Source: Chromera velia (lineage: Eukaryota > Sar > Chromeraceae). From it: a stretch of DNA of 33,770 bases. Below, piece by piece: positions 25,301-33,770 of the stretch. The notes beneath the pieces were generated by a model that ran no database searches, was not told where the DNA came from, and worked only from the letters and a program-made list of their open reading frames with translations. The position numbers and the translations under genes were made by a program. The stretch lies in contig JAHBMJ010001233.1 of assembly GCA_018398765.1 (NCBI GenBank), positions 1-33,770 of the forward strand. Reading direction: 5' to 3'. Position 1 is the stretch's first letter, and the number at the start of each line of letters is the position of its first letter.

Positions 25301-25811
25301 AAACGCGCCCTCTTTGATGAGCCATCGGGGCAGCCGTCCCCCCTCCCATCGGTACAGCCGTTCCACAGAGCCTCCCAGGAAGCAGGCCGTGTGCAGGGCT
25401 GTCACCCCATTCTGCAAAAAAGAAAGGTCAAACGAGCACAACCCCAGTCGACGCATGTAAGAGGACCAGACGGCAGTCAATTGGTGGCGCACACAACGAG
25501 GGCGATGTGGATGGAACAAAGGAAGGAAGGAAGGGAGGAAGGAAAAGAAAAGAAAATGCAGCATCTGAAGATACGTGCAAAAGGAGCTCTCTGTCGGCCT
25601 CCCGACACACGCACTTTATCAGGAAGGTGGAGAAGGGGCACTCATGAATTTTAACACGCACGGAAACAGGAACGAGAGACAGATAGACAGATACATGTAC
25701 ACACACAAAAACAGAGGCAGTGTGGAAAAGCGTCACACAGACAGAGAGGCGAATAAACAGACAGGCAGAAAAACAGAGATGGATAAATGGATGGGTAGGA
25801 AGCAGCGAAAC

Positions 25812-25850
<39 letters not shown>

Positions 25851-26679
25851 AAGAAAGAAAGGACGGAATGAATGAATGAATGAATGAAAGAAGGAGAGAA
25901 AAAGAGAGAGAAAGAGCGAGAAACAGCGAGAGAGAGACTGACGCGATCGGTGTAATTCACGACTGCGCCCTTTTCCATTGCGAATTCACAAAATTGAAGG
26001 AGGCCCCTTTGCACCGCCAGATAGAGGGGCGTTCTCCCCCACTGCATGCGTTCAGTCAGTCAGAAAATCACGACATACATATACCAAGTACGCATACAAA
26101 AATACATACAAAGCGCAATCCACGGACTTTTGCATTTGCTTCTGCAAAAACCGGATTCTTCCGCGTTGCTTTGGATTGAGTCGACGCAAGAACCGCATGC
26201 GGACGAATAAATTCGCTTCAAAGCAAATTTACTCTTCTGTCACACCATCAGACCGAAAGACAACGTTTTACGCCACGCGATACGCCCCTTCTTCTTTCCC
26301 CCCCCATCCTTTGACTCATCCGTCCACCGAGCCCTTTTCTTTTGGATTCGTTCATTTATTCCATTTCCTGCTGAAGAATTGAAATGACGAAACGAGCACA
26401 CAAGCAAGTTGCGTCAATATGCTCTTCCTTCCTCCCCAGTCACCCAAAAAGCTCACAGGCAGGCAGACAGAAACCCTGGCGCACTGACTTCATCTTTCAC
26501 ATTCACGTCCGCCCTCCCCTTCTCCACCAAGTATGTCGCCACAGGGATCTGTTCCCACACAGTTCTCATGGCACACAGGTGAAGGGGTGTGAAGCCATCC
26601 TGCAAGCAGGCGGACCGACAGACAGAATAGATGTTTCTTCTTCTCCCTTCTTTTCTTCATGAACACAACAGACAGACAG

Positions 26680-26710
<31 letters not shown>

Positions 26711-29700
26711 CGGACGGACGGACGGACGGACAGACAGACAAACAAACAAAAATCGGCACAGCAGGGAAGGAAGGAAACAGTGAAATCTGCAACGGGTGGG
26801 CCGATAGAGGCACGTACGGACAAAAAAAATAATGTTTGAAGGACAAAACACGCGTGTGCATATACCTTCCGCCTCCTTCCCATCCGAGGGATCGATACAT
26901 CATTACACATAGTGAAAAGAAAAGGCCTGAAATTGTTCTGGTGATCTCATGCTCGGGCACAAAAGCTTTCATCTGATGCCCACGCGTAAAAATGATCGGC
27001 GAAAGCGAAGGCACGTTCTTGCGCAACCATTCATTCTCCTCTGCGACAATTTTTGTCTTCTCATCTCATCCTAGAGAAGCAAGCCCAAGCGTACGTTGTT
27101 TCTGAATTTCACAGAAGCGCCCTTGTCAATGAGCCACTTCGCACTCTTCCCGTTGCCCTTGAGTGCCACCTTGTGTAAAGGAGTGTTGCCGTCCTGCACT
27201 CATTAGGACGCATAAAGAGTTCAAATGACGTCGAAAGGCTGACTTTCGTTTGTTTCTTTCGCTTTCCGTGCGGCAGTCACCGCGCGTCCCTAGCCATTGA
27301 TTCTTTCTTGCAGGCGGGAGAGAGCAAACCCTTGAAAAACAATATTAGCCACTGGACAAAAATCATTCTCCTGCGTGTTCTCTGTCCAAGTATCTCTTTC
27401 CGAACGTATGCGAATGTGATGAAGAGAGCTCGCGAGCAGAGCCATACACACTCACACACAGACAGGCCGATACACACATGCCGGCCTTCCATCCAGCCTT
27501 GATTCCTCTACGTCAGTCCCTCCCCTCAACCAATCAACCGACCAACCAAGTCTGCCATACTCACAGACGCCCCCTTGGCCAGTAGAACGTCTGCCACCCC
27601 CAGGTGTCCCTCAACGATGGCGTTATGGATGGGAGTCTCACCGTTCTGATCGCACACAAACGCATTCATTCGGACAGGTGGGCAGAATATTTACCAAAGG
27701 ACACAAACACTCTCCCGGACACCCACACCTATCACCCAACCAGAGAGAGACACACAGAGATAAGAGAGAGGGACGAATGAAAACAGTGATAGAAGCAGAC
27801 ACGAGAGTTTTGCACGTGATGAAGGCATCACCAGCAGACGGTCAAGAAAACAAACAATCATATACAATACAGCTTTTCAGATTCTTTCTGACAAGTTGCA
27901 ATCGCGCAAACCTTGCCTGTCTCGTACGCTCGTCACGTAAAAACAGAGCAAAAGAGTTTCCGCACGCAACGAAAGCCTCTCCTGATTTCCTTCGAGAGCC
28001 GAAAAATAAATAAAGCCCTGGATTTCGTCGTGCGTGCATCAGACCAAATCCTCCTCTCCTCTCTGCCTGCCTCACACGCACCCACGCAGGCCCGCCCACC
28101 TTGTTCCTTGCCATCACGTCTGCCCCCCCCTGTGCCAGCACCTGCACAGTCGCGACATGCCCCTTTCGGGCGGCAGCGTGCATGGCCGTGTCTCCGTCCT
28201 GCAGGCATCAGGAAGAGAAGAAAGGAAGGAAGAGGGAAGGGCGGAACAAAGACCTGGGAAACAAATAAGCGCTTTGAAATTGACCCTTCACACGTCTCTC
28301 ACTTAAGACATGCTGACAGACAGAGAGGCACGCAGGCAGACGGACAAAAAGCAAGAAAGAAAGAAAAGGAAAAGGCAGGAATAGAAAGGACATGCGAAGA
28401 AGGCAAGACGGACCATATGAGGATTTGTCAGATTGAGTAACGTACGCCTCCCGCTCTCGACGGTCGACTTCACCGCGGCAGTGAACCCTTTGGCGGCCAT
28501 CACGCTCAGCCTCTGCACTCCTAGGCCGACAGATTAAACGACACGAAAGAAGAATCAGAGAGAGAGAGGGAGAGAGAAATGGACAGACAGACAGATAGAC
28601 AGACAGACAGACAGACTGGCTGCGTTCTATCGTATCTTCCTTTCTTCATTCATTCATTCGTTCATTCATTCATTCATTCATTCAGGCAAAGACCGCAGGC
28701 AAGACTGGCAAAAGAGACAAACTATTTCAAGAAAGAGAAGAACAAAGAAGAAAGGAAAGAAAGACGGAAAGAAGGAAGGAAGAAAACGGAGAATGGGAGC
28801 CAGGAAGAAAGAAAAACAATTGTGCACTTCCTCCTCTGTCAACCCCCATCTGATCCATTCATTCATTCTCGTTTAAACACTTTCCTTTCATGTTCATCAC
28901 CCACCGACTCACTCACCATGTCTTCCGGGTCGAGCTCGGCCCCGATCTCGATCAGCCACGCAGCCAGAGAGTAGTGCTTGTTCGCACACGCCATGTGAAT
29001 TGGAGTGTCCCCGCACTGCAGTTCGACAGTCAGAAAGAGAGAGAGCAGGGCAAGCAGAGTTCCTCTTGAAGAGGGAGGGGGCAACTCGACGACTGCAGTA
29101 GATGCACGGTCTGAAAACAAGCTGAAAAAAGAAGAGAGAGAAACCCGCAGGAGAAGGGTGAGCTAGAAAAACATCGAAGGCAGAGACAGAAGCAGGGAGC
29201 CCCCCACCTGGTCCTTGATGGAGACGTCTGCCCCGATTTCATGAAGAAACTTCATGTTCTCGAGCCTCGCCATCGCAGCGGCATAGTGCATTGGCGTCGA
29301 GCCATCCTGCATTGAGGGGAAATTTTAGTTTTTGTCTGAGAATAGGAAGTCAACACATTGCTGTGCATATGAGAGAGAGAGAGAGAGACTGTCACCTTTC
29401 GAGCGATGCCAGGGACCGCCCCCTCGCCTTTATTCCACCAATAGATCTGGGGGGGAAAGGGAAAATGGTCTGCGCGCAAAACACTTGGCCGATTCTTCAT
29501 TGCAGCAACGCAGGGACACTTCGTGGAGGATCGAGGGAGACAGGGGTGCCTAGAGAAGTAGGACAAACGGCACAAATCAACACATGCCTGCTTGCCTTAC
29601 TTCTATCAACAAAAGCCTTCCTGCATGCTCACCTTATTCTTTGCATTCAGGTCTGCACCCGCCTCTGCGAGGACCTTCAAGACTTCAATTGAGCAGGATC

Positions 29701-29766
29701 GCGCAGCCGCATGGAGAGGAGTATCCCCAATCTGCAGCACCCGCACATACACATGCGCGCGCGCGC

Positions 29767-29802
<36 letters not shown>

Positions 29803-32800
29803 GCACATACACACGCACACACACGGATATACAGATGATAAATATACATATGCACGATGCCACACATTCTGCTCCGACTCCCCCTTTCGTCCCGCCACTG
29901 GGGCTTCGCATGCGTGTCTGGGGGGGAAGACACTGAAGCGAGTCCCGGCCCTTCCACACAGTCTGTATCAAGTTCAACGCACATGCAAGCTGTCATGCAG
30001 GGCAAACGGGACACGGCAAGCAGCGACCAGAGAGAGAAACACGCATGCAAGCAAGGGGACGGAGCGGAGGGGGAGTACGAATACAAAGGCGGCTAATGAG
30101 GAAGTGAATGTTGGAGCAAGCAAAGCGTGCTAGAGACTGCTGGAAGATTGACTGTCACGGAAGGCAGATAGACAAGAGATCTGAGGAGCAAAGAACGCAC
30201 CAGAAAGAGAGAGAGAGAATGAACTTCAAGCACCTACCCACCGCATTTCGTGCCATCACGTTGGCCCCCTTCTCTAGCAGCAGTTCCACCGTTGTCTGTC
30301 TCCCTTTCAAGCAGGCTGCATGGAGAGGAGTATCCCCCTTCTGCAGCTGGAAGGAAGGAAGGCACACACACGCAGTGTCTGTCTGTCTGTCTGTCTGTCA
30401 GAGTAGCGAGCAACCAACACGGATGTCAGTCACTTCGTCCCATTATTTGTGGCCATTCATTCGTACAGGATGAAAGCACGCATGCATGATTGGAGAGAGC
30501 TGAAAGGAGTTGCTCCCTCTGCATTAAGAGAGAAGGAGAGAAGAAAAAGGGGGAAAGAAACAGAAAATGAGAAAGACAGAGAGAGGGAGAGAAAGCAAAG
30601 TGGGGACATGAAATAAAGACAAACCAAAAAGAGCGAAAGGGGAAGACCAACCGAAGAAAAGGCAACGGGAGAGAGACCACAGAAAAGCAGCCAGAGAAAG
30701 AGAGGGTGGGTGTCTGTGTCTCTGCTTCTTTGCCTATCGATCTGGCCATCTACCAGTCTCTATCATGTACAAGCCTTTCTGTTTTTATTCCTTCTCTTAT
30801 GTCTGTCTGTGTGCCTGTCTGCTTGCACTGATCCATCAAGCGTTCTTTGGAACTCTCGAAGTCGAGACACACGCGCACACAGAAAGAGAACCCACCACAC
30901 GCCCACGCACTCAAGCTCATGTGCCCACATGCATACATCGACTATTCGGTTCCATTCGGGTGTCCTCACCGTCTTTGCCAACTTTGCAGGAATTTCGCCG
31001 CTCCCGGCCGCGCCGTTCTTCTCCTGCGCTTTCTTGGCCGACGCGTCGGTGTCCCCCTTGTCCTTGTCCTCTCCCAGGTAGGCGCAGTTGATGTTGGCCC
31101 CTTTCTCGAGGAGCTCCAGGATCTCTTGTGTCGCCGTCAACAGAGAGGAAGAGGAAGCGGCAGCCACGAACAGCCTCTCGTCCTCAGAGGCCTCCCTGAA
31201 CCCCTCAAATTGCATATTTTCTTCAGAAAGGCTCTGCACCTAGGGGAGGGAGGGGAAGGGAAAGGAACGGAAGAAAAAGAGTGCAACGGGCCGTGCAAAC
31301 AATAACACAGAGGGATTCTTTGGAGAAGTAACAAATTGAAGAAGCCAAGAAGACACAAAGGGGAGTCCAAAAAAAAAGTCCGCATCTCTCCTTGGCTGTA
31401 CGTACTCGTTCTTCAGATCACGACTGACAAAACAGGAAATATACAACAACGGCAGCCCACCGTTTGAAGGACTGACCGCTCTCTCAGCCCCCCCTTTCGA
31501 AATGAGAAATTTCTTGACAGCTTCGTGTCCGTGAGAGCCCGCAAGGTCTGTCGGGGTGGCTCCAAACTGCAGTTGGCAGGACGGAATCATTGTCAAGACA
31601 GTTAGCTTCCTGTTGCCTCTCTTTTTGCTTTCTACCGCTTTCTCATGTCTGTGTCTGAGGACCCAGGAGGCCGCCGTGCTCGGAGTGTCCCTCCCCCACG
31701 CACCCCGAGGGAACAGACACACGCACGTACATTCCTTTTTGCTTGTTCGTTTTCTACAGACAGGCCGTTGTTCCCAAGACCGGCCACTGACTGACCTTGT
31801 TCTTTGCATCAACCTTCGCGCCTCTCACCACAAGCCATTGAACCATAGGCAGGTGCCCACGAGAGGCTGCCGCGTGGAGTGGAGAGCTCCCTACCTGCAA
31901 GCTCATTCGTGTCAGTTCAGTTCATGTGGGTGGACGCATGCAAGGGAAGGGGGGAAGAGCGAAGAGGAGGAAAGAAGGGAAGCTTGCCACTTGCTGCTTA
32001 ATTGATCCTTTGGTCTAATCACGAAACGAAAAAAAAGTGTCACCGATCGACGCCTGAGCATTTCACCCAACTTACCAAACAGACACGAATGACCAAGTAT
32101 GCACACAAAAAGACAAACAGACAGAGACAGAAAGACAGAAACTGGGACACAAAACGACCGACTCTGTTCTTTTCTTCCACCTCCGCCCCCTTTCCTGCCA
32201 GCCAGAAGCCCATGCTCACGTGCCCATGCAAAGCCGCAATGTGCAAAGGCGTCTCTCCTTCCTGCAGAAACCAAATATTCAGCAGGCAGGATGTCCACTC
32301 GTCAACGGGACCCCTGCCGCCAATTTCTGTGCCAACCTGCGAATCTCATTCAAACACTTGCAAAGCGGAGAGTACTCGAAATCGATAAACAAAACAGCGA
32401 AGGAGAACATTGCAGAAAGAAGGAAAGCCGGCCAAGGAAAAAGGATGAGAAAGAACATGCAACTAAAGCTCAAGCAAAGAGACACAGAGAAGACAGATCC
32501 ATCCATCAAAAAAGACCTACGCACCTCATTTTGCACGTCCACTTTGGACCCCCTCTCCGCCAACAGCACTGCCACCTCAGTGTGGTTTCCAGCCGCGGCC
32601 TTGTGGAGCGGAGTGTCTCCGTTCTGCACATTTGGGCAGCATGCGGGCGAGCATTTGAGTGTGTTTGCACACGCAGGGACACACCATCCCACAAAAGCAG
32701 ACACTCACTCGCCCCTCTTATCCCCTCAGCAATGCCTGTAACGCGTACGCCAAAGCCCTCTCTCTCGCTCCGCTTTTCTCTTTCCTTTCATGTCCGCTCC

Positions 32801-32936
32801 CCTTCTCTCCCTTTCTGCACAACCCCCGTCCCGTCCTCGACATACGAGGGGGCTCTCATTCACGCATACGAACTGAACCATTCCCGCTTCATCTCAAGGA
32901 ATCTTCGGAGCACAGAAGGCAGAAAGAAAGAAAGAA

Positions 32937-32968
<32 letters not shown>

Positions 32969-32971
32969 GAG

Positions 32972-33012
<41 letters not shown>

Positions 33013-33770
33013 AAGAAAGAGGACACGGACCGAACGTACCGAGATCAAATCAACTCTACCCACCGAGTTCTTCGCATCCACTGCCGCGCCTTTCCCCAAC
33101 AGCCAGAGCCCCGTCGCAACGTGACCCCCAGATGCAGCCATGTGAAGCGGCGTGTCTTCATCCTGAAAGCAACAGAGTGGTGGGAGGGTAGAGGGGCGAT
33201 TACACACACGCTAGTAGGAGACCCAAGAAGAGGCAAGCGAGGGAAGAGCCACGGACAGAGTCAAACAGATCGAAAGGCAAAGTAGGAAGAGGGACAGACA
33301 CCACACGAAGCTGAAAGATCAGACGAGAACTATCTCTTCTCTTCTTCCGTCCCATCCCCCCATTCCTCTTCTTCAACGAAGCCACTGCCTGCATCTCCTC
33401 CCTCCCTCCCCCCCTCCCCTTCTGACTTCATTTGTTGCCATGACATCGATGCCTCCTTCCACCAGCATTGCTGCAACGTGCTGTTTTCCCCTCAGGGCTG
33501 CGACGTGAAGCGGGTTCGGCAATGTTTTCGCCTGCACAGACACACGAGATCCGAGGATGTTTTTCAGAGAATGACAGATAGACAAACCGAGACACAGAGA
33601 CGGAAAGAGAGAGACACAAGCGACGCAACACTTCGGACCCCCAACCGTCTGTCTGTCTCATGCCAACAAACGCGGCAGGCAGACAAACAGGCATGCAGAT
33701 CGAAAGAAGCACTGCGATCGTTTATCTATCTATCGGTTTTTTTTTGTCTTTCCGTTTGACTGACCTTCTT
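13067..33770 (-). CDS. Giant ankyrin-repeat locus, about 43 exons, 5' partial (one gene or tandem paralogues)
   Basis: Minus strand, entering at a partial exon (33765-33770) and ending at the TAG at 13067-13069. Twenty-six exons are exactly 99 nt and encode one ankyrin repeat each, of the form (N/D/K)G(D/S)TPLH.AA..G....V..L...GA.V...(N/D)(K/E), cut at the same place. Every exon I can define starts and ends in phase 0. Within the window the coding total is about 1,940-1,990 residues. Six units are listed separately. Ankyrin repeats bind other proteins; the partner is unknown, and no signal peptide or membrane segment is evident in the supported exons. One-gene evidence: unbroken phase 0, and a 237-243 nt spacer between the first two units with a polypyrimidine acceptor. 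Separate-gene evidence: in-frame ATGs in the linker exons and repeated N-cap/C-cap structure. Introns contain only simple repeats and pyrimidine-rich sequence on the coding strand. Confidence 0.85.
13950..14025. repeat. GAA/GGA repeat inside the ankyrin terminal exon (coding Ser tract)
   Basis: Plus-strand purine repeats of the GAG/GAA type. On the coding strand they read TCC/TCT/TTC and encode serine with occasional Phe, Ala and Pro. An antisense Glu-rich reading frame on the plus strand is a shadow of this tract. Confidence 0.85.
14870..14907. repeat. (CA)n microsatellite abutting a splice acceptor
   Basis: A pure CA run. On the coding (minus) strand it is (GT)n leading directly into GCAG of exon 14768-14866, so the repeat takes the place of the polypyrimidine tract. 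Confidence 0.9.
18420..18508. repeat. (CA)n-(GA)n compound microsatellite abutting a splice acceptor
   Basis: A CA run interrupted by CG and TC steps to about 18486, then a GA run. On the coding strand (CT)n then (GT)n run into GCAG of exon 18135-18416. Confidence 0.9.
18864..21462 (-). CDS. Ankyrin unit 4: basic linker plus N-cap, four repeats, C-cap (exons 28-33)
   Basis: Exon 28, 21166-21462, encodes 99 residues. It starts RKRKDAEGKAAKKPRAKR, a nuclear-localisation-like basic cluster. It continues with a Gln/Ser/Lys-rich stretch with an in-frame ATG (first base 21405), then a divergent first repeat (ARLYGGSVYGQTGLVNACLR) ending DVNWSNPTK. Exons 29-32 are 20541-20639 (NGYTPLHAAA), 19980-20078 (NGDTPLHAAA), 19594-19692 (YGATPLHIAV) and 19259-19357 (NGATPLHMAA), all 33 residues. 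Exon 33, 18864-18956 (31 residues), reads GGTPKDVAKSGGHEVVV, the C-cap type. Reading past its GTCAGT donor meets a stop at about 18819, so a gene could also end there. Confidence 0.86.
20356..20381. repeat. (GA)n microsatellite
   Basis: A GA run within the intron between exons 20541-20639 and 19980-20078. Confidence 0.85.
21897..24041 (-). CDS. Ankyrin unit 3: N-cap, four repeats, C-cap (exons 22-27)
   Basis: Exon 22 is 23916-24041 (42 residues): GEPQKSSN then LLYNAAATGLTSTVKSLLES, a divergent first repeat ending DVNWANTLE. An ATG at 24050-24048 is in frame and could be a start codon if this is a separate gene. Its donor reads GCAAGT, a GC-AG intron. Exons 23-26 are 23533-23631 (RGNTALHIAA), 23092-23190 (EGSTVLHLAV), 22608-22706 (KGSTALHTAA) and 22222-22320 (EGETPLHLAS), 33 residues each. 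Exon 27, 21897-21992, reads YGDTPLDPAIEWKHEEM: a C-cap repeat of 32 residues with Asp replacing His. Confidence 0.85.
22322..22431. repeat. (CA)n-(GA)n compound microsatellite abutting a splice acceptor
   Basis: CA to about 22365, then GA with TGAG and TCAG interruptions. On the coding strand the GT part runs into GCAG of exon 22222-22320, the third such arrangement in the locus. Confidence 0.9.
24542..28512 (-). CDS. Ankyrin unit 2: repeats of variable length, C-cap and Ser/Pro/Ala linker (exons 13-21)
   Basis: Exon 13, 28414-28512, is a divergent N-cap-like repeat (VMAAKGFTAAVKSTVESG). Then come 28100-28198 (DGDTAMHAAA), 27565-27645 (only 27 residues, ending KGAS), 27095-27193 (DGNTPLHKVA), 26489-26599 (37 residues), 25943-26041 (WGRTPLYLAV) and 25274-25411 (46 residues, with an extra Tyr/Trp/Arg/Gly stretch). 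Next is 24922-25008 (NESTPLDAAN, C-cap type, 29 residues). A tentative linker exon 24542-24679 (46 residues, rich in Ser, Pro, Ala and Gly) begins after ctgcag. It either splices through a GTGGGT donor at 24541 in phase 0, or reads on to a TGA at 24524-24526, which would end a gene here. For 25274-25411 an earlier donor (after EGAF) is possible. Confidence 0.8.
25816..25888. repeat. (GA)n-(GAAA)n-(GAAT)n compound repeat
   Basis: Three simple-repeat motifs in succession within the intron upstream (transcript sense: downstream) of exon 25943-26041. Confidence 0.85.
26670..26749. repeat. GACA-CA-GGAC-GACA-AAAC compound repeat
   Basis: GACAGACA, then (CA)n to about 26708, then GGAC/GACA tetranucleotides and AAAC steps. 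It lies just 5' (transcript sense) of exon 26489-26599. Confidence 0.85.
28582..28684. repeat. (GACA)n and (CATT)n tetranucleotide repeats
   Basis: GACA units at about 28582-28617 and CATT units at about 28646-28684, in the intron between exons 28917-29015 and 28414-28512. Confidence 0.85.
28917..31239 (-). CDS. Ankyrin unit 1: charged linker plus N-cap, then four repeats (exons 8-12)
   Basis: Exon 8 is 30970-31233 (or from 31239 if the upstream CTAG acceptor is used) and encodes 88 residues: an acidic lead, a divergent repeat (LFVAAASSSSLL...LLEKGANIN), then a Lys/Asp/Ala-rich insertion (GEDKDKGDTDASAKK). An in-frame ATG in the lead could start a separate gene. Exons 9-12 are 30242-30340 (KGDTPLHAAC), 29633-29731 (IGDTPLHAAA), 29208-29306 (DGSTPMHYAA) and 28917-29015 (CGDTPIHMAC), 33 residues each. 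The 629-nt intron between exons 8 and 9 shows no further repeat exon. No C-cap-type repeat ends this unit. Confidence 0.85.
29752..29824. repeat. (GC)n-(CA)n compound microsatellite
   Basis: A short GC alternating run (about 29755-29767) followed by CA to about 29800 and mixed CA/CG words. It begins about 15 nt beyond the acceptor of exon 29633-29731. Confidence 0.85.
31477..33770 (-). CDS. Ankyrin unit 0 (partial): exons 1-7
   Basis: Exons in transcript order: 33765-33770 (last two codons of an exon beyond the window), 33427-33531 (35 residues), 33064-33162, 32525-32623, 32163-32261, 31796-31894 (33 residues each) and 31477-31566 (30 residues). Typical starts are DEDTPLHMAA, NGDTPLHKAA and EGETPLHIAA. 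The last exon reads FGATPTDLAGSHGHEAV, a C-cap-type repeat with Asp in place of His, and lacks the usual final NK. It is followed by a GTCAGT donor. The next exon's acceptor is only about 240 nt away and follows a strong polypyrimidine tract, which argues that unit 1 is spliced to this one. Confidence 0.88.
32921..33020. repeat. (GAAA)n-(GA)n-(GAAA)n repeat
   Basis: GAAA tetranucleotides flanking a GA run, ending about 44 nt from the 3' edge (transcript sense) of exon 33064-33162. On the coding strand it is a pure pyrimidine tract. Confidence 0.9.

Noticed and set aside
30378-30400. CRISPR-like or iteron-like reiterations (GTCTGTCT, GACA and CATT runs throughout)
   Set aside because: These are uninterrupted tetranucleotide microsatellites without unique spacers, in a eukaryotic intron setting.
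31240-31476. Read-through of the unit 0 C-cap exon as a hydrophobic C-terminus ending at 31240
   Set aside because: The stretch is mostly the Phe/Leu/Ser-rich translation of a polypyrimidine tract, which fits an intron leading to the acceptor of exon 8.
32099-33124. A 341-codon plus-strand open frame
   Set aside because: It is antisense to three ankyrin exons and their introns, and its long Lys/Glu/Arg stretch is the GAAA/GA repeat.

Overview
The window is nuclear DNA from an intron-rich eukaryote. It fits a chromerid or other alveolate related to apicomplexans, with Vitrella-like organisms the best guess. Three things point there. Both genes consist of short exons separated by roughly 90-600 nt introns ending in (c/t)gcag. 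A myosin motor is fused through IQ motifs to an RCC1/ATS1-type tail, the architecture known from apicomplexan class XIV MyoH. Splice donors are dominated by GTC (typically GTCAGT). The species assignment is inference; no marker gene is present.

Layout: (1) Positions 1-553 hold a (GT)n microsatellite and the end of an intron. (2) Positions 554-10594, plus strand, hold 21 exons of a myosin heavy chain that is truncated at its 5' end. The P-loop lies upstream of the window; switch I through the stop codon is present, about 1,347 residues. (3) Positions 10595-13066 are a visibly AT-rich spacer between the two convergent genes. It contains a degenerate tandem duplication of about 300 bp and a 215-bp MITE-like fold-back element. 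(4) Positions 13067-33770, minus strand, form an ankyrin-repeat locus of about 43 exons whose 5' end is beyond the window. Twenty-six of its exons are exactly 99 nt, phase 0, and encode one 33-residue ankyrin repeat each.

The ankyrin locus is organised in six head-to-tail units. Most begin with a divergent N-cap repeat on a linker exon and end with a C-cap repeat in which TPLH becomes TPxD/E. The last exon (13067-14344) encodes a long Ser-rich, helical and acidic C-terminal tail. The sequence does not settle whether this is one giant protein (about 1,940-1,990 residues within the window) or a tight tandem array of paralogous genes. Uniform phase-0 junctions and a spacer of only 237-243 nt at the first boundary favour one transcription unit. 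The two genes show no obvious functional link: one is probably a cargo- or conoid-type motor, the other a scaffold of unknown partner.
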